DNA from: an uncultured Eubacteriales bacterium | GTDB lineage: Bacteria > Bacillota > Clostridia > Oscillospirales > Acutalibacteraceae | Assembly: GCA_900317085.1 (NCBI GenBank) | Contig: ONFJ01000011.1 | Span: 1-44,207, forward strand | Length of the DNA stretch: 44,207 nucleotides | Direction: 5' to 3' | Part shown: positions 22,435 through 30,111 of the stretch, one piece after another | Layout: each line of letters starts with the position of its first letter | Numbering within the stretch: the first letter of the stretch is position 1 | Position numbers and translations under genes: made by a program | The notes under the pieces: generated by a model | Told to the model about the DNA's origin: nothing | Database searches by the model: none | What the model saw: only the letters and a program-made list of their open reading frames with translations

Positions 22435-23082
22435 TTAACTGTAGTAGTCCATCGACTTCTCGACGCGTTCCATGACGAATGCCACGACATAGTTCATGAC
22501 GAAATAGAACACGCCCGCGACGACATATGGTGTGAACGACGTCTGGGACGCGGCGATCTGCTTCGCGATGGCGAACATCTCGTTGTACGCGAGGGCGAAG
22601 GCGAGGGACGTGTCCTTGACGAGGGTGATGATCTCGTTCGTGACCGAGGGCATGATGGTCTTCATGACCTGGGGCAGGATGATCTTGAAGAAGGTCTGGA
22701 CCTTGCTGTAACCGAGGACCTCCGCGGCCTCGTACTGGCCGGCCGGGATGGACTCGATGCCGCCGCGGTAGATCTCCGCGAAGTAGGCGGCGTAGTTCAT
22801 GGTGAAACCGATGATGATAGCGGCGAAACGGTAGCCGCGGATGGAAGCGCCGAACAGATAGTACGGGCCGAAATACCAGGCGAGGAGCTGAAGCATCAGC
22901 GGGGTGCCGCGCATGATGGCGATGTACACCTTCGTGATTCCGGAAATGATCTTGAACTTCGAGCGGCGCAGCAGCGTCACGACCATGCCGAGGGGCATGG
23001 AGAAGAGGATCGTCAGGAAGAAGATGGCCAGTGTGCGCAGCATGCCTTCGCCCATGGAAGAGAGCATGACTTGCCAGGACAT
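22435..23082 (-). CDS. Polar amino-acid ABC transporter, permease
   Basis: A 215-residue HisM/GlnP-type permease with about five transmembrane helices. The family signature YAAYFAEIYRGGIESIPAGQ and the coupling EAA loop (GQYEAAEVLGYSKVQTFFKI) are present. A start at 23082 is used because GGAGG is 8 bases before it; five extra codons upstream lack a site. One permease gene implies a homodimer. The plus strand at 22918-22926 has a GGCGATGTA copy, read here as Tyr-Ile-Ala. Confidence 0.95.
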   Translation of the reverse strand: MSWQVMLSSMGEGMLRTLAIFFLTILFSMPLGMVVTLLRRSKFKIISGITKVYIAIMRGTPLMLQLLAWYFGPYYLFGASIRGYRFAAIIIGFTMNYAAYFAEIYRGGIESIPAGQYEAAEVLGYSKVQTFFKIILPQVMKTIMPSVTNEIITLVKDTSLAFALAYNEMFAIAKQIAASQTSFTPYVVAGVFYFVMNYVVAFVMERVEKSMDYYS

Positions 23083-23096
23083 ATTGGTTACCTCCA

Positions 23097-23134
23097 AAAA
23101 ATAGGGGGCATGGACCTCGGTCGGTTCATGCCCC
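23097..23134 (-). terminator. Intercistronic hairpin between binding-protein and permease genes
   Basis: A 12-bp stem with one G-U pair (23105-23116 with 23123-23134), followed on the minus strand by CTATTTTTTGG. As in many importer operons it probably ends part of the transcripts or protects their 3' ends, giving more binding protein than membrane components. Confidence 0.8.
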
Positions 23135-23151
23135 GATCTGTGTTTTACGGT

Positions 23152-23991
23152 TTATTTTGCTGCTTCGTTGGAGATGAGGTACGCACCGGCGGTCATGTCG
23201 ATGGCGATGGCGTCGATGGCGCCGGCCTTCAGGTCGTTGAACGCGACGGTGTAGGTCTCATAGGTCTTGAGCTCGCCGAAGGTGTCCGCGAGTTCTTTCT
23301 TGGAGTCCTCGAGCATCTCTGCGGCAGAGGTGTCGATCTGGACACCGACGGTCTTGCCGGCGAGGTCGGCGAGGGTGGTAATGCCGGAGTCGGAAGCGAC
23401 CAGGATGCCCTGGACGTTGTTCGAGTAGGTGCAGCCCCAGGTGTACTTGTCTTCACGGCCTTCCTTGGTGAAACCGGACCAGATGCAGTCGCAGGAACCG
23501 GCGTTCAGTTCCATGTCCTTGGCTTCCCAGTTGAAGGGGACGGACTCATACTTCCAGCCCATGTATTCACAGACAGCCTGGCAGAGTTCGACGTCGAAGC
23601 CGCCGACGGAGCCGTCATCCTTGAGGTAGGAGTAGGGCGGGTAGTCGAGGTCGAAGCCGTGTTTGAACGTGAAGTTCGGGTCGCCCGAGCCTTTGGCGGG
23701 GATGTCGGCATCGTTGATGTCCTCCGCCTTCAGGGAGAGGTAGTCTTTGATGTCGGGGTACTTTTCGCCGATCTTCGCGTAGGTGCCGTCCTTGACGAGC
23801 GCATAGACAGCGCCGGTGACGGTCTTTGCGAGGTCTTCGTTGCCTTTCTTGAAGCCGATGGCGTAGGACTCGGTGCCCATCTCCTCCTCGAGGAAGACGT
23901 ACTGGGCGCCGCCGCTCTTGCTGCCGCCTCCGCAGGCTGCGAGCAGAACGACCATCATGGCTGCGAGAATGACCGAAATGAGTTTTTTCAT
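23152..23991 (-). CDS. Amino-acid ABC transporter binding lipoprotein, apparently circularly permuted
   Basis: A 279-residue lipoprotein: signal peptide with lipobox LLAAC (Cys20), start chosen by AAGGAG 7 bases upstream. Family SBP_bac_3. The order of parts is abnormal. Residues ~29-87 (ESYAIGFKKGNEDL, then LVKDGTYAKIGEKYPDIKDY) are the segment that normally forms the C-terminus (compare [20 protein letters not shown] in E. coli GlnH). Residues ~107-279 start with the usual mature N-terminus (FTFKHGFDLDYPPYSYL, GGFDVELC) and stop at AIAIDMTAGAYLIS, just where that segment should follow. A Gly/Asp-rich linker (~88-106) joins old C to old N. First gene of the importer operon. Confidence 0.92.
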   Translation of the reverse strand: MKKLISVILAAMMVVLLAACGGGSKSGGAQYVFLEEEMGTESYAIGFKKGNEDLAKTVTGAVYALVKDGTYAKIGEKYPDIKDYLSLKAEDINDADIPAKGSGDPNFTFKHGFDLDYPPYSYLKDDGSVGGFDVELCQAVCEYMGWKYESVPFNWEAKDMELNAGSCDCIWSGFTKEGREDKYTWGCTYSNNVQGILVASDSGITTLADLAGKTVGVQIDTSAAEMLEDSKKELADTFGELKTYETYTVAFNDLKAGAIDAIAIDMTAGAYLISNEAAK

Positions 23992-24034
23992 AGAGATTCT
24001 CCTTCCAAAACATAAGTCGGGTTTTAAAGTCTTC

Positions 24035-24040
24035 ATTATA
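24035..24040 (-). promoter_or_regulatory. -10 element of the amino-acid importer operon
   Basis: Minus strand TATAAT 44 bases before the binding-protein ATG. The surrounding 40 bases are AT-rich with a partial dyad (AATTGGTTAAC); the -35 is weak. The neighbouring GntR protein may act here, which is inference. Confidence 0.5.
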
Positions 24041-24090
24041 TTATCATGTTAACCAATTAAAGTAAAGAAATTGCTGAAAATGCGCAAAAG

Positions 24091-24112
24091 AAAAGGGCCT
24101 CGTATGAGGCCC
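24091..24112 (-). terminator. Terminator of the GntR gene
   Basis: A 7-bp G/C stem (24095-24101 with 24106-24112) followed on the minus strand by TTTTCTTTT, 17 bases beyond the stop. Confidence 0.88.
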
Positions 24113-24122
24113 CGTTTCGGTT

Positions 24123-24131
24123 GGCGATTTA
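24123..24131 (+). repeat. Iterated motif GGCGATTTA at the GntR stop codon
   Basis: The last three bases are the complement of the GntR stop codon TAA (24129-24131); the rest is intergenic. Confidence 0.7.
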
Positions 24132-24923
24132 AAATGTGGCTCTTCCGGCGATAACGTCCCGGTAGAGTTCGAGCTGCGCGTGCAGGTACGCCTTCGACTG
24201 CTTGGCGTCCCCGGTCAGGACCGCCTCGAGCATGGCTTCCATGAACTCGATGCAGCGCTCCGGCCCGAACTCACGGATGGGCTGCTCCCAGAAGTAGGAG
24301 GTGGAGTCCTTGAACGTGTTGAAGATGAGGGGCAGGACGAAGTTGCCCGAGTAGACACACAGGTTGTGGTGGAAGTGGAAGAACGAACGGGCGAGTTTCT
24401 GCACGTCGAGGTTCGGGTACTTGTCGTGGTCGGCGTAGTCCGAACCGGAGGGTTCGTTGGGCGCGCCCTCTTTCGGGAGACCCTCCTGAACGATCTGCTT
24501 CGACGCCTCGATGTCGGCCCGGAACGCGGCGATGGCCTCGTCGGTCAGGTTGTCCGCGAGGCGGTCCAGCGCGGCGGACTCGACGGCGTTACGCATCTCG
24601 ATGATGTCGCGCACCGCGTCCGGCGTGTAGTGGAAGTTCTTCGTGCTGGTGAGCAAGTTCAGGGTCTCGGCCGTGCCGTGCAGCGTGAAGTCCTGGACAT
24701 ACGTCCCCTGACGCAGGATGGTCTTGACGAAGCCCATGCGCTCGAGTTCCACCATGGCGAAGTGCACAGCGGACTTGGAGATCTTCGACTGCGCCGCCAT
24801 CTCCCGCTCGGAGGGCAGCTTGTCGCCGGGTTTCAGTTCTCCGCTGATGATCATGCCGACAATGCGTTCCATGAACATTTGCCGTACAGTCGGGGTCTCG
24901 ATGATGCCGATATCGATGCTCAT
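24129..24923 (-). CDS. GntR-family (FadR/FCD-type) transcriptional regulator
   Basis: A 264-residue regulator. The winged helix is at ~15-75 (MISGELKPGDKLPSEREMAA, then SKISKSAVHFAM) and an all-helical FCD ligand domain follows (IIEMRNAVESAALDRLADN; metal-ligand-like His in SFFHFHHN). FCD members usually bind small organic acids or amino acids. It lies directly upstream of the amino-acid importer operon in the same direction, so regulation of that operon is plausible. The ATG at 24923 has AGAAGGA 5 bases upstream; 32 further in-frame residues are rejected. A consensus promoter precedes it. Confidence 0.9.
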   Translation of the reverse strand: MSIDIGIIETPTVRQMFMERIVGMIISGELKPGDKLPSEREMAAQSKISKSAVHFAMVELERMGFVKTILRQGTYVQDFTLHGTAETLNLLTSTKNFHYTPDAVRDIIEMRNAVESAALDRLADNLTDEAIAAFRADIEASKQIVQEGLPKEGAPNEPSGSDYADHDKYPNLDVQKLARSFFHFHHNLCVYSGNFVLPLIFNTFKDSTSYFWEQPIREFGPERCIEFMEAMLEAVLTGDAKQSKAYLHAQLELYRDVIAGRATF

Positions 24924-24990
24924 GCCAGTCCTTCTTTCTCTATGTTTTGCTTTCGCCCTGGTTTGCCCACGCACAAAAGACCTCAACCCC

Positions 24991-25019
24991 ATTGTAAAAC
25001 ATTCGCCTTTTCCTGACAA
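24991..25019 (-). promoter_or_regulatory. Promoter of the GntR gene
   Basis: Minus strand TTGTCA (25014-25019), 17-base spacer, TACAAT (24991-24996). Confidence 0.75.
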
Positions 25020-25051
25020 TTGTCTTTTTCATTTACTTTTACAAATGTCAG

Positions 25052-25082
25052 AAAAAGGACTTCTCGGTGGGAGAAGTCCTTT
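25052..25082 (-). terminator. Terminator of the long Tad operon
   Basis: A perfect 12-bp stem (25054-25065 with 25071-25082), loop GGTGG, followed on the minus strand by TTTTTC. It begins 3 bases after the second in-frame stop (25086-25088) of the last gene, but 105 bases after the first stop. Confidence 0.9.
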
Positions 25083-25187
25083 GGGTCAGGCTTTTTGAAG
25101 TGCGTTCGACAGGATGTCGGAGACCAGCTGGTTCAGGGTGATGTTCCGATTCGCTGCTTCCAGAGCCGCAAGGCGGTGGAGGCAGCC

Positions 25188-25832
25188 TCAAGACACCATG
25201 GCGGCGTTGAAGAAGATAGTGTGCCATTTGGACATGTTGGGGTCCGGCTGGTCGGGGTCGAAACCGCCTTTTTTCCACTCTTCCCGGGTGCGTTTGCGCG
25301 GCTTGTACTTCGCCCCCGGTTCGTGGCGCATGACCTGCTGCCCCTGGCGCGTGAGATCGTAGTCGGTCAGGTAGATGAAATAGACATCCGGCAGGTCGTC
25401 GAAGGCGACACCCTTTTGGCGATGTACCTCGTGGATCGCATCAAAGACAGCGGCGGCTTCGCCGAGGATGGGGCCCCGCCAGTCGCAGTAGAGGAAGACA
25501 AAGCAGCGGCCGCGGTCGTCTTCCGCATAGAGCAGCGGCTGCGCGACCAGATGGTTCACGGGGCTCGTGAACGTCTTCCCTTCTTCGATCATCAGGACCT
25601 TCAGCGGCTCGCCATTCTCTCCGTAGTATTCCTTGTCGGTCAGGCACACCTGGAGCAGATCGCCCAGGGCTTCCGGGTCTTCGCCGTAGATGTGCAGGAA
25701 CGGGATGCTCGCGAGGAACATGAGTTTCTCGAATTCTTTCTGGAGCTCCTCCGGCAGGTCCTCGTGGGACTTCGGGTCGAGTTCTTTCACCCGCTCCAGC
25801 CACGACAGGAACTCCGCGTTGTAGTTTCTCAT
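25188..25832 (-). CDS. Protein of unknown function; in-frame stop may truncate its C-terminus
   Basis: A 214-residue soluble protein, acidic overall, with a Lys/Arg-rich patch (KYKPRKRTREEWKKG) near residue 185. No family is recognised. It starts 5 bases after the preceding stop, with GGGGGAGG about 10 bases upstream. After the TGA at 25188-25190 the same frame stays open for 33 codons to 25086 and encodes a helix-rich segment (ITLNQLVSDILSNAL) like the second helix of ribbon-helix-helix proteins. The operon terminator starts right after that second stop. I infer either a recent nonsense mutation or stop-codon read-through. Last gene of the Tad operon. Confidence 0.7.
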   Translation of the reverse strand: MRNYNAEFLSWLERVKELDPKSHEDLPEELQKEFEKLMFLASIPFLHIYGEDPEALGDLLQVCLTDKEYYGENGEPLKVLMIEEGKTFTSPVNHLVAQPLLYAEDDRGRCFVFLYCDWRGPILGEAAAVFDAIHEVHRQKGVAFDDLPDVYFIYLTDYDLTRQGQQVMRHEPGAKYKPRKRTREEWKKGGFDPDQPDPNMSKWHTIFFNAAMVS

Positions 25833-25837
25833 CGGGT

Positions 25838-26533
25838 TCAGGCCTCCCCCGCCGGAGCGGAATCGGTCTGTTCTTCCTCCGCCTGGCGCTGCATCGCTTC
25901 CAGTTCCTGTCGGGCTTTTTCCACTTTTTCCGCGGCCTCCTGGACTTTCAGCTGGGAAGCGTAGGTCACGATGCCCTCGAGGTTGTCGATGATCAGCCGC
26001 TGAGCGTTCTCATCGTAAACGTTCTTCCGGTAGCTGCTCCCGTCGGCGCCTCTGCGGTCAACCGTCCTGATGCCGAGCTGCTGCCCGGTCGGCGTGGAGT
26101 ACCGCCGCTTGTTCCCCGGCTCCCCTTCCCAGTCGAGCGCTCCGATGTACTGGAGCCAGCCGCAGATCTGCCCGTAGCGGACCGTCTGCATGTCGTAGGG
26201 AAGCACCTGGGCGATCCGCTTCGCGATCGTCATGACGCCCACCGGCTCTTTGGTGATGAGGATCTTCTTCCGGTCGGTATCGGAGATGGCAAAGGGTCGG
26301 GTGCGCTTCGGCTCCACCCGGTTGAACCCTCCGTTGGAGAGCCAGGCCTCCAGAAGGTCGGCGGCCAGGTTCATGGCGTTCACCAGCGCCGGTTCCCGCA
26401 GCAGATGGTCCTCCGCGAGGTCCGCTCCGTCGAGGGGACTGCGGCCGCTCGCCAGGTTCCGCAGGTATTTCTGCGCAGTAAAGACGTCTCCCTCTTCAAA
26501 GATGAGGTTCTGTCCTTCATTCTTCGTTTTCAT
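25838..26533 (-). CDS. Protein of unknown function with possible winged-helix segment
   Basis: A 231-residue protein with no signal or membrane segment. Residues ~110-190 (ICGWLQYIGALDWEG, then RRYSTPTGQQLGI and ENAQRLIIDNLEGI) have the length and pattern of a C-terminal KilA-C-like DNA-binding domain of phage antirepressors; this is a loose resemblance. Residues ~195-222 form a Glu/Gln/Lys-rich coiled coil (AAEKVEKARQELEAMQRQ). The ATG at 26533 has AAGGA 8 bases upstream. It follows the WG-repeat gene by 21 bases, inside the Tad operon. Confidence 0.7.
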   Translation of the reverse strand: MKTKNEGQNLIFEEGDVFTAQKYLRNLASGRSPLDGADLAEDHLLREPALVNAMNLAADLLEAWLSNGGFNRVEPKRTRPFAISDTDRKKILITKEPVGVMTIAKRIAQVLPYDMQTVRYGQICGWLQYIGALDWEGEPGNKRRYSTPTGQQLGIRTVDRRGADGSSYRKNVYDENAQRLIIDNLEGIVTYASQLKVQEAAEKVEKARQELEAMQRQAEEEQTDSAPAGEA

Positions 26534-26554
26534 CCTTCATATCCTTCTTTCTAA

Positions 26555-27946
26555 TCAGTTTTTCTTATACCGGCTGAGGGTCATGAGGCTGTACCCCGCG
26601 TGGTTTTTTACAAATGCGGACCCGGACGGAGACAGGGGTCCGGCTTCGTCGAAGGTCGGCGGGATCAGGAACTCGCCGGTCTTGTCGATGTACCCCCACT
26701 TGCCGTCCTTTTTGACCGCCGCCATGCCTTTGGAAAAGGAGGAGGCGTCCTCGAACTGCGGTTCGATCAGCACCGTGCCATCCAGAGAGACGAAGCCCCA
26801 GAGGCCTTCCCGGCAGAAGGCCAGCGGGCTCTTCTGCGCTTCGGGCAGACGGAGGTCTTCCGCGGCAAAGTTGTTGACGCGGATGCCGTTTGGAGCGTAC
26901 ATCGCCCACTGTTCCGGGTCGCCGGGAAGGCGGCCGAGAAGCATGCCGTATTTCTGCGCGTTCCCGTAAGGGTCGGTCTTCACCGCCGTGAACTCGCAGG
27001 CTGTCACCTCCTGCAGGGAGGAGTCCAGTACGAAATAGGTGTTGTCTTTCCGGGCAAGGGCATAGCCGCCGGTCAGCGGGTACGTCTCCTGGAAGTCGAA
27101 GCGCAGTTCCTTCAGGGTCTTGTCGAGGTAGCCGGCCACCACCGGGGCATCCGGCTCCGGACCTGACTTCCGTGTAGCGGGCGCCAGCCCTTCGGAGAAG
27201 CTGTGCAGCGAGGTATAGGTCCCGTTCGGCACGAGCCGCCGTTCCCCGTTCCCGTCCACGAAGAACCACTGGTCCTGTTCGCGCACCGGGAAGAGGAGGT
27301 CGTCATCGGCGGATGCGCCCAGGAACCCCCAGGCGCCGGACAGCGTCTCCTTGCCCGCCGATGTGTAAACAGAAAGGGACTCGTCTTCGACCACCGTAGC
27401 ACAGGGCGTGCCGTCCGGAAGCCGGTACCAGGGACAGACAGTTTGGAACGAGAAGTAGGTCAGTTCATACCGCCCCTTCAGTTCCCGCAGGTACGAGTCC
27501 CGCTCCGTTCGCTGCGCTTCAGTCCCGTCGCTCTCCCCTGCCTTCTGCAGGACGGAGATGGCGGAACGCACATTCTTTTTATTGTCATAGGACCGCGCCT
27601 CGTAGAGACGGGTCTTCAGGTCTTTCGGGTTTTGCCGCAACACCCGTTCGCACCAGGCGATGCAGCTGTTGTCCTGCCCGGTGAGGTGGTAGATCTCCGC
27701 GACCCGGGCCATGCTTTCGAGGTCGTTGGGGGTGGCTTCGAGACAGGCCTTGTAGTCCACCAGCGCCTCGTCATAGATCTGCTTCTCGAACTTCTCGGCG
27801 GCCGCCACTTTCCGCTCCGCGAGCCCGGCGACTTCCGTGCTGTGCCCGTAGAACAAAAGACCCCAGGCGGCCGCGCAGAAGAGCAGGAGCAGAAGGCCTG
27901 CGAGGACCGCTTTCTTCCCGGCGCGCGGGGTCGTTTCTTCCGACAT
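26555..27946 (-). CDS. Membrane-anchored TPR and WG-repeat protein
   Basis: A 463-residue bitopic protein: short cytoplasmic N-terminus, transmembrane helix (~residues 13-33), TPR-like helical repeats (~45-150; FEKQIYDEALVDYKACLEAT), then a beta-rich part with WG repeats, clearest at CREGLWGFVSLDGTVLIEPQ and DGKWGYIDKTGEFLIPPTF. WG repeats occur in secreted or surface proteins of Clostridia; their ligand is unknown. The ATG at 27946 is chosen over an upstream GTG because GGAAGGG lies 8 bases before it. It starts 5 bases after the prepilin peptidase stop, suggesting a role in pilus assembly or surface display. Confidence 0.83.
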   Translation of the reverse strand: MSEETTPRAGKKAVLAGLLLLLFCAAAWGLLFYGHSTEVAGLAERKVAAAEKFEKQIYDEALVDYKACLEATPNDLESMARVAEIYHLTGQDNSCIAWCERVLRQNPKDLKTRLYEARSYDNKKNVRSAISVLQKAGESDGTEAQRTERDSYLRELKGRYELTYFSFQTVCPWYRLPDGTPCATVVEDESLSVYTSAGKETLSGAWGFLGASADDDLLFPVREQDQWFFVDGNGERRLVPNGTYTSLHSFSEGLAPATRKSGPEPDAPVVAGYLDKTLKELRFDFQETYPLTGGYALARKDNTYFVLDSSLQEVTACEFTAVKTDPYGNAQKYGMLLGRLPGDPEQWAMYAPNGIRVNNFAAEDLRLPEAQKSPLAFCREGLWGFVSLDGTVLIEPQFEDASSFSKGMAAVKKDGKWGYIDKTGEFLIPPTFDEAGPLSPSGSAFVKNHAGYSLMTLSRYKKN

Positions 27947-27951
27947 ATGGT

Positions 27952-28470
27952 TCACCCTTCCATCAGGAGTTCCAGGACCTCGGACAGTACCGCGCCCGCC
28001 GCCAGGAACGGCGCGAAGGGCAGCGTGTCCGAGGGCTTTGCTTTTTTCACGATCAGTAAAAACAACGCGGCGGCAAGGGAAAGGACACCGGTCAGCGCCA
28101 TGCCCCGCAGGAACGGGAACAGGCCCAGCGCCGCGCCGAGGGCCGCCATCAGTTTGACGTCGCCCCAGCCGAAGCCGTCTTTCGTGACACCCCGACAGAG
28201 GAGCCCGAGGCCCGTGGCAGCCAGGGCCCCCGCTGCGGAGAACAAAATGGGTGTATATACAGGGTCACCGGGAACGGACACGCCGGTGCGCCGGTATATC
28301 AAAAGAACGCGCAGGAGAGTCCGGGCCAGTGCGAGGACCAGGCCGGAGGCCCCGAGGGCGATGCACCACTTCTGCGGGACACACCTCGTGCGAAGGTCTT
28401 CCCGGCAGACGGGTGCGAGACAGAAAACAAGGAGGAGCAGAGACCCGAATCCCCATAATTTATCATTCAC
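27952..28470 (-). CDS. tadV: Prepilin peptidase (A24 family, CpaA/TadV-like)
   Basis: A 172-residue membrane aspartyl protease with six or so hydrophobic helices. The two catalytic Asp are Asp25 (CREDLRTRCVP) and Asp104 in the GxGD-type motif FGWGDVKLMAALG. It lacks the N-terminal methyltransferase domain, as is normal for Tad-type peptidases. It should cleave the Flp pilin and the TadE/F pseudopilins encoded upstream in this operon. The start is a GTG overlapping the preceding stop (GTGA). Confidence 0.92.
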   Translation of the reverse strand: MNDKLWGFGSLLLLVFCLAPVCREDLRTRCVPQKWCIALGASGLVLALARTLLRVLLIYRRTGVSVPGDPVYTPILFSAAGALAATGLGLLCRGVTKDGFGWGDVKLMAALGAALGLFPFLRGMALTGVLSLAAALFLLIVKKAKPSDTLPFAPFLAAGAVLSEVLELLMEG

Positions 28471-29522
28471 GATTTCTCAGACTCCTCCCCGTTTTTGACA
28501 AGTGCTTTCTGCTCATACCGGAGGTCGACGGTGATGCCGTACCTTTCCCGGATGGCATTGGACGTGCCCTCCAGCGCGCCCTGCATCGCCCCGTACTGTT
28601 TCACTTCTTCCGGGACGATGAGGATGAGGACCTTCCGCTCCGCCTTCACGGGCTTCGCGGAAGACCCGTCCGCCAGCACGATCTCCTGCCCCAGACCGGA
28701 AATGTCTTTCCGCAGGTCAGTGGCATAACCGAACAGTGCTTTTTCTATTGAATCGACCCGTGGGGCATAGGACGTGGTGGCATAGGTGGGCAGGAACACA
28801 TTGATGGAATAGACTTCCGCGTAGGTCCCTGTGACGGCATCGTAGAGGTCGATGCCCTGTCCCGGCTTCACCGGGACGCCGTACTGTTTCCCGGAGCGCA
28901 CCTCATTTGCGAAGTACCGGCCCCGGACGAAATTGTTTTCCTGCCAGATGGTGGACTCCGCCGGGCGTTTGCGGGCATTCTTCAATGCAGAATCCGTCGG
29001 CAGCAGCCCGTAGGTGACCGCCGCGGCCCGCTGGTGCAGTGTCTTCTGAAAGAGGCCGAAGGTCATGACGTCCAGGTCGTAGGTAACGGCCACCTCGATG
29101 GTCTTGCCGTCCATCAGGACCTGGGTGTCGAGAAAGTCCAGCCCCTCATACCCGTCCTTCACGCCCTGCTTTTTCAGCCATTCGTCGACGTTGTCCCGCG
29201 GAAAATTCTGCTTCGTCAGGAGCTTCGCGACGGCGGGGCCGGTCAGGGCGAGGTCCGAGGTGCCCTCGGGGTCTCCCATCAGCTCCGCGAGCTTCGGAAG
29301 TTTCTCCCCGGCGTAGTCCTTGAGGTACTCGGTCCGCCCCCAGACATAGGAGTACTGGGAGAGCTCCATCGCGGTCTCGTGGACGGCGTCGTTCACCTCG
29401 GCCTCGGTCTTGATGACCGTCAGGATGGAGATGAGCGCCATGAGGCACGCCGTGAACACAGTCAGTGCCAGCGCGCCTTCCACCGAGTAGGAGCCCCGGT
29501 CAGAGGATGCGGATGCTCTCAT
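28467..29522 (-). CDS. TadE/TadF-like pseudopilin
   Basis: A 351-residue protein with an N-terminal pilin-like segment (RGSYSVEGALALTVFTACLM, residues ~9-28): a short basic leader, the Ser-Val-Glu-Gly junction and a long hydrophobic helix, then a large extracytoplasmic domain rich in Asp/Lys. This is the TadE/F plan with an enlarged C-terminus. The ATG at 29522 is chosen by GGAG 7 bases upstream; it overlaps the preceding lipoprotein gene by 23 bases. The longer open frame to 29801 lies over that gene and is rejected. Confidence 0.82.
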   Translation of the reverse strand: MRASASSDRGSYSVEGALALTVFTACLMALISILTVIKTEAEVNDAVHETAMELSQYSYVWGRTEYLKDYAGEKLPKLAELMGDPEGTSDLALTGPAVAKLLTKQNFPRDNVDEWLKKQGVKDGYEGLDFLDTQVLMDGKTIEVAVTYDLDVMTFGLFQKTLHQRAAAVTYGLLPTDSALKNARKRPAESTIWQENNFVRGRYFANEVRSGKQYGVPVKPGQGIDLYDAVTGTYAEVYSINVFLPTYATTSYAPRVDSIEKALFGYATDLRKDISGLGQEIVLADGSSAKPVKAERKVLILIVPEEVKQYGAMQGALEGTSNAIRERYGITVDLRYEQKALVKNGEESEKS

Positions 29523-30111
29523 AAGTCGTCTCCATGAAGCGGTTGCCGTCCCCGTCGCGGGAAGCGTCCGGCCAGAAGTAGAAGCAGTAGAGGCCCGGAG
29601 ACGTCCCGAACACTCCCGCAAAGCGGAGCGTCCCGCCGGTCCGGTCGTTGTGCAGGGTCCCGCTGAGGCGATGCATCCCTCCTGCTTCCCACTCTTTCTC
29701 ATATTCGAACCGCACCTGAGAGCGGTAGTATTCCGTATTGAAAAACAGTTCCAGTTCTTCCGCCAGCGCCGCCTCGACGGACGTGATGCCGGACACCTCA
29801 TCGAGGGGCCCGGTCAGCAGGAACATGCCGTCGCCTTCATAGACTTTCCCGACGTTGCCCCGGACGGACCAGTCCGCCGGGACCTCCAGTTCGAAGGTCG
29901 GGAAATGGACCGCGACGGCAGAGGAACTGCCGAAGGTGGACGAAGACGACGGTCCGTCCGTGCGCTGCGCCGCCGTTCCGGAAGATTCGGACGCAGTGGC
30001 CCCTGCCCCGGTCGCGTCACTCCTCTTCGACCCGCAGGAGGTCAGAAGGCAGAGGATGGTCAGGAGGCAGAGGAGGTACATCGCCCCATGGCGAAGGTGT
30101 TCAGTACGCAT
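29500..30111 (-). CDS. Lipoprotein of the Tad operon
   Basis: A 203-residue lipoprotein: signal peptide with lipobox LLTSC, then a Ser/Thr/Ala-rich linker, then a globular domain (~70-203) that looks like a PsbP/DUF-type fold (FPTFELEVPADWSVRGNVG, FNTEYYRSQVRFEYE). Function unknown; Tad systems often carry a lipoprotein for assembly or anchoring. The ATG at 30111 (AAAGGAC 9 bases upstream) overlaps the previous gene by 11 bases; a GTG at 30120 sits too close to the ribosome site. GGCGATGTA lies at 30077-30085. Confidence 0.8.
   Translation of the reverse strand: MRTEHLRHGAMYLLCLLTILCLLTSCGSKRSDATGAGATASESSGTAAQRTDGPSSSSTFGSSSAVAVHFPTFELEVPADWSVRGNVGKVYEGDGMFLLTGPLDEVSGITSVEAALAEELELFFNTEYYRSQVRFEYEKEWEAGGMHRLSGTLHNDRTGGTLRFAGVFGTSPGLYCFYFWPDASRDGDGNRFMETTYESIRIL

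Noticed and set aside
24129..25016. Plus-strand frame opposite the GntR gene
   Set aside because: It mirrors the regulator gene exactly and yields a low-complexity Val/Leu/Arg/Asp protein.
25188..25190. Selenocysteine insertion at the in-frame TGA
   Set aside because: No redox motif surrounds the codon and the hairpin that follows lacks a recognisable SECIS loop; read-through or mutation is simpler.
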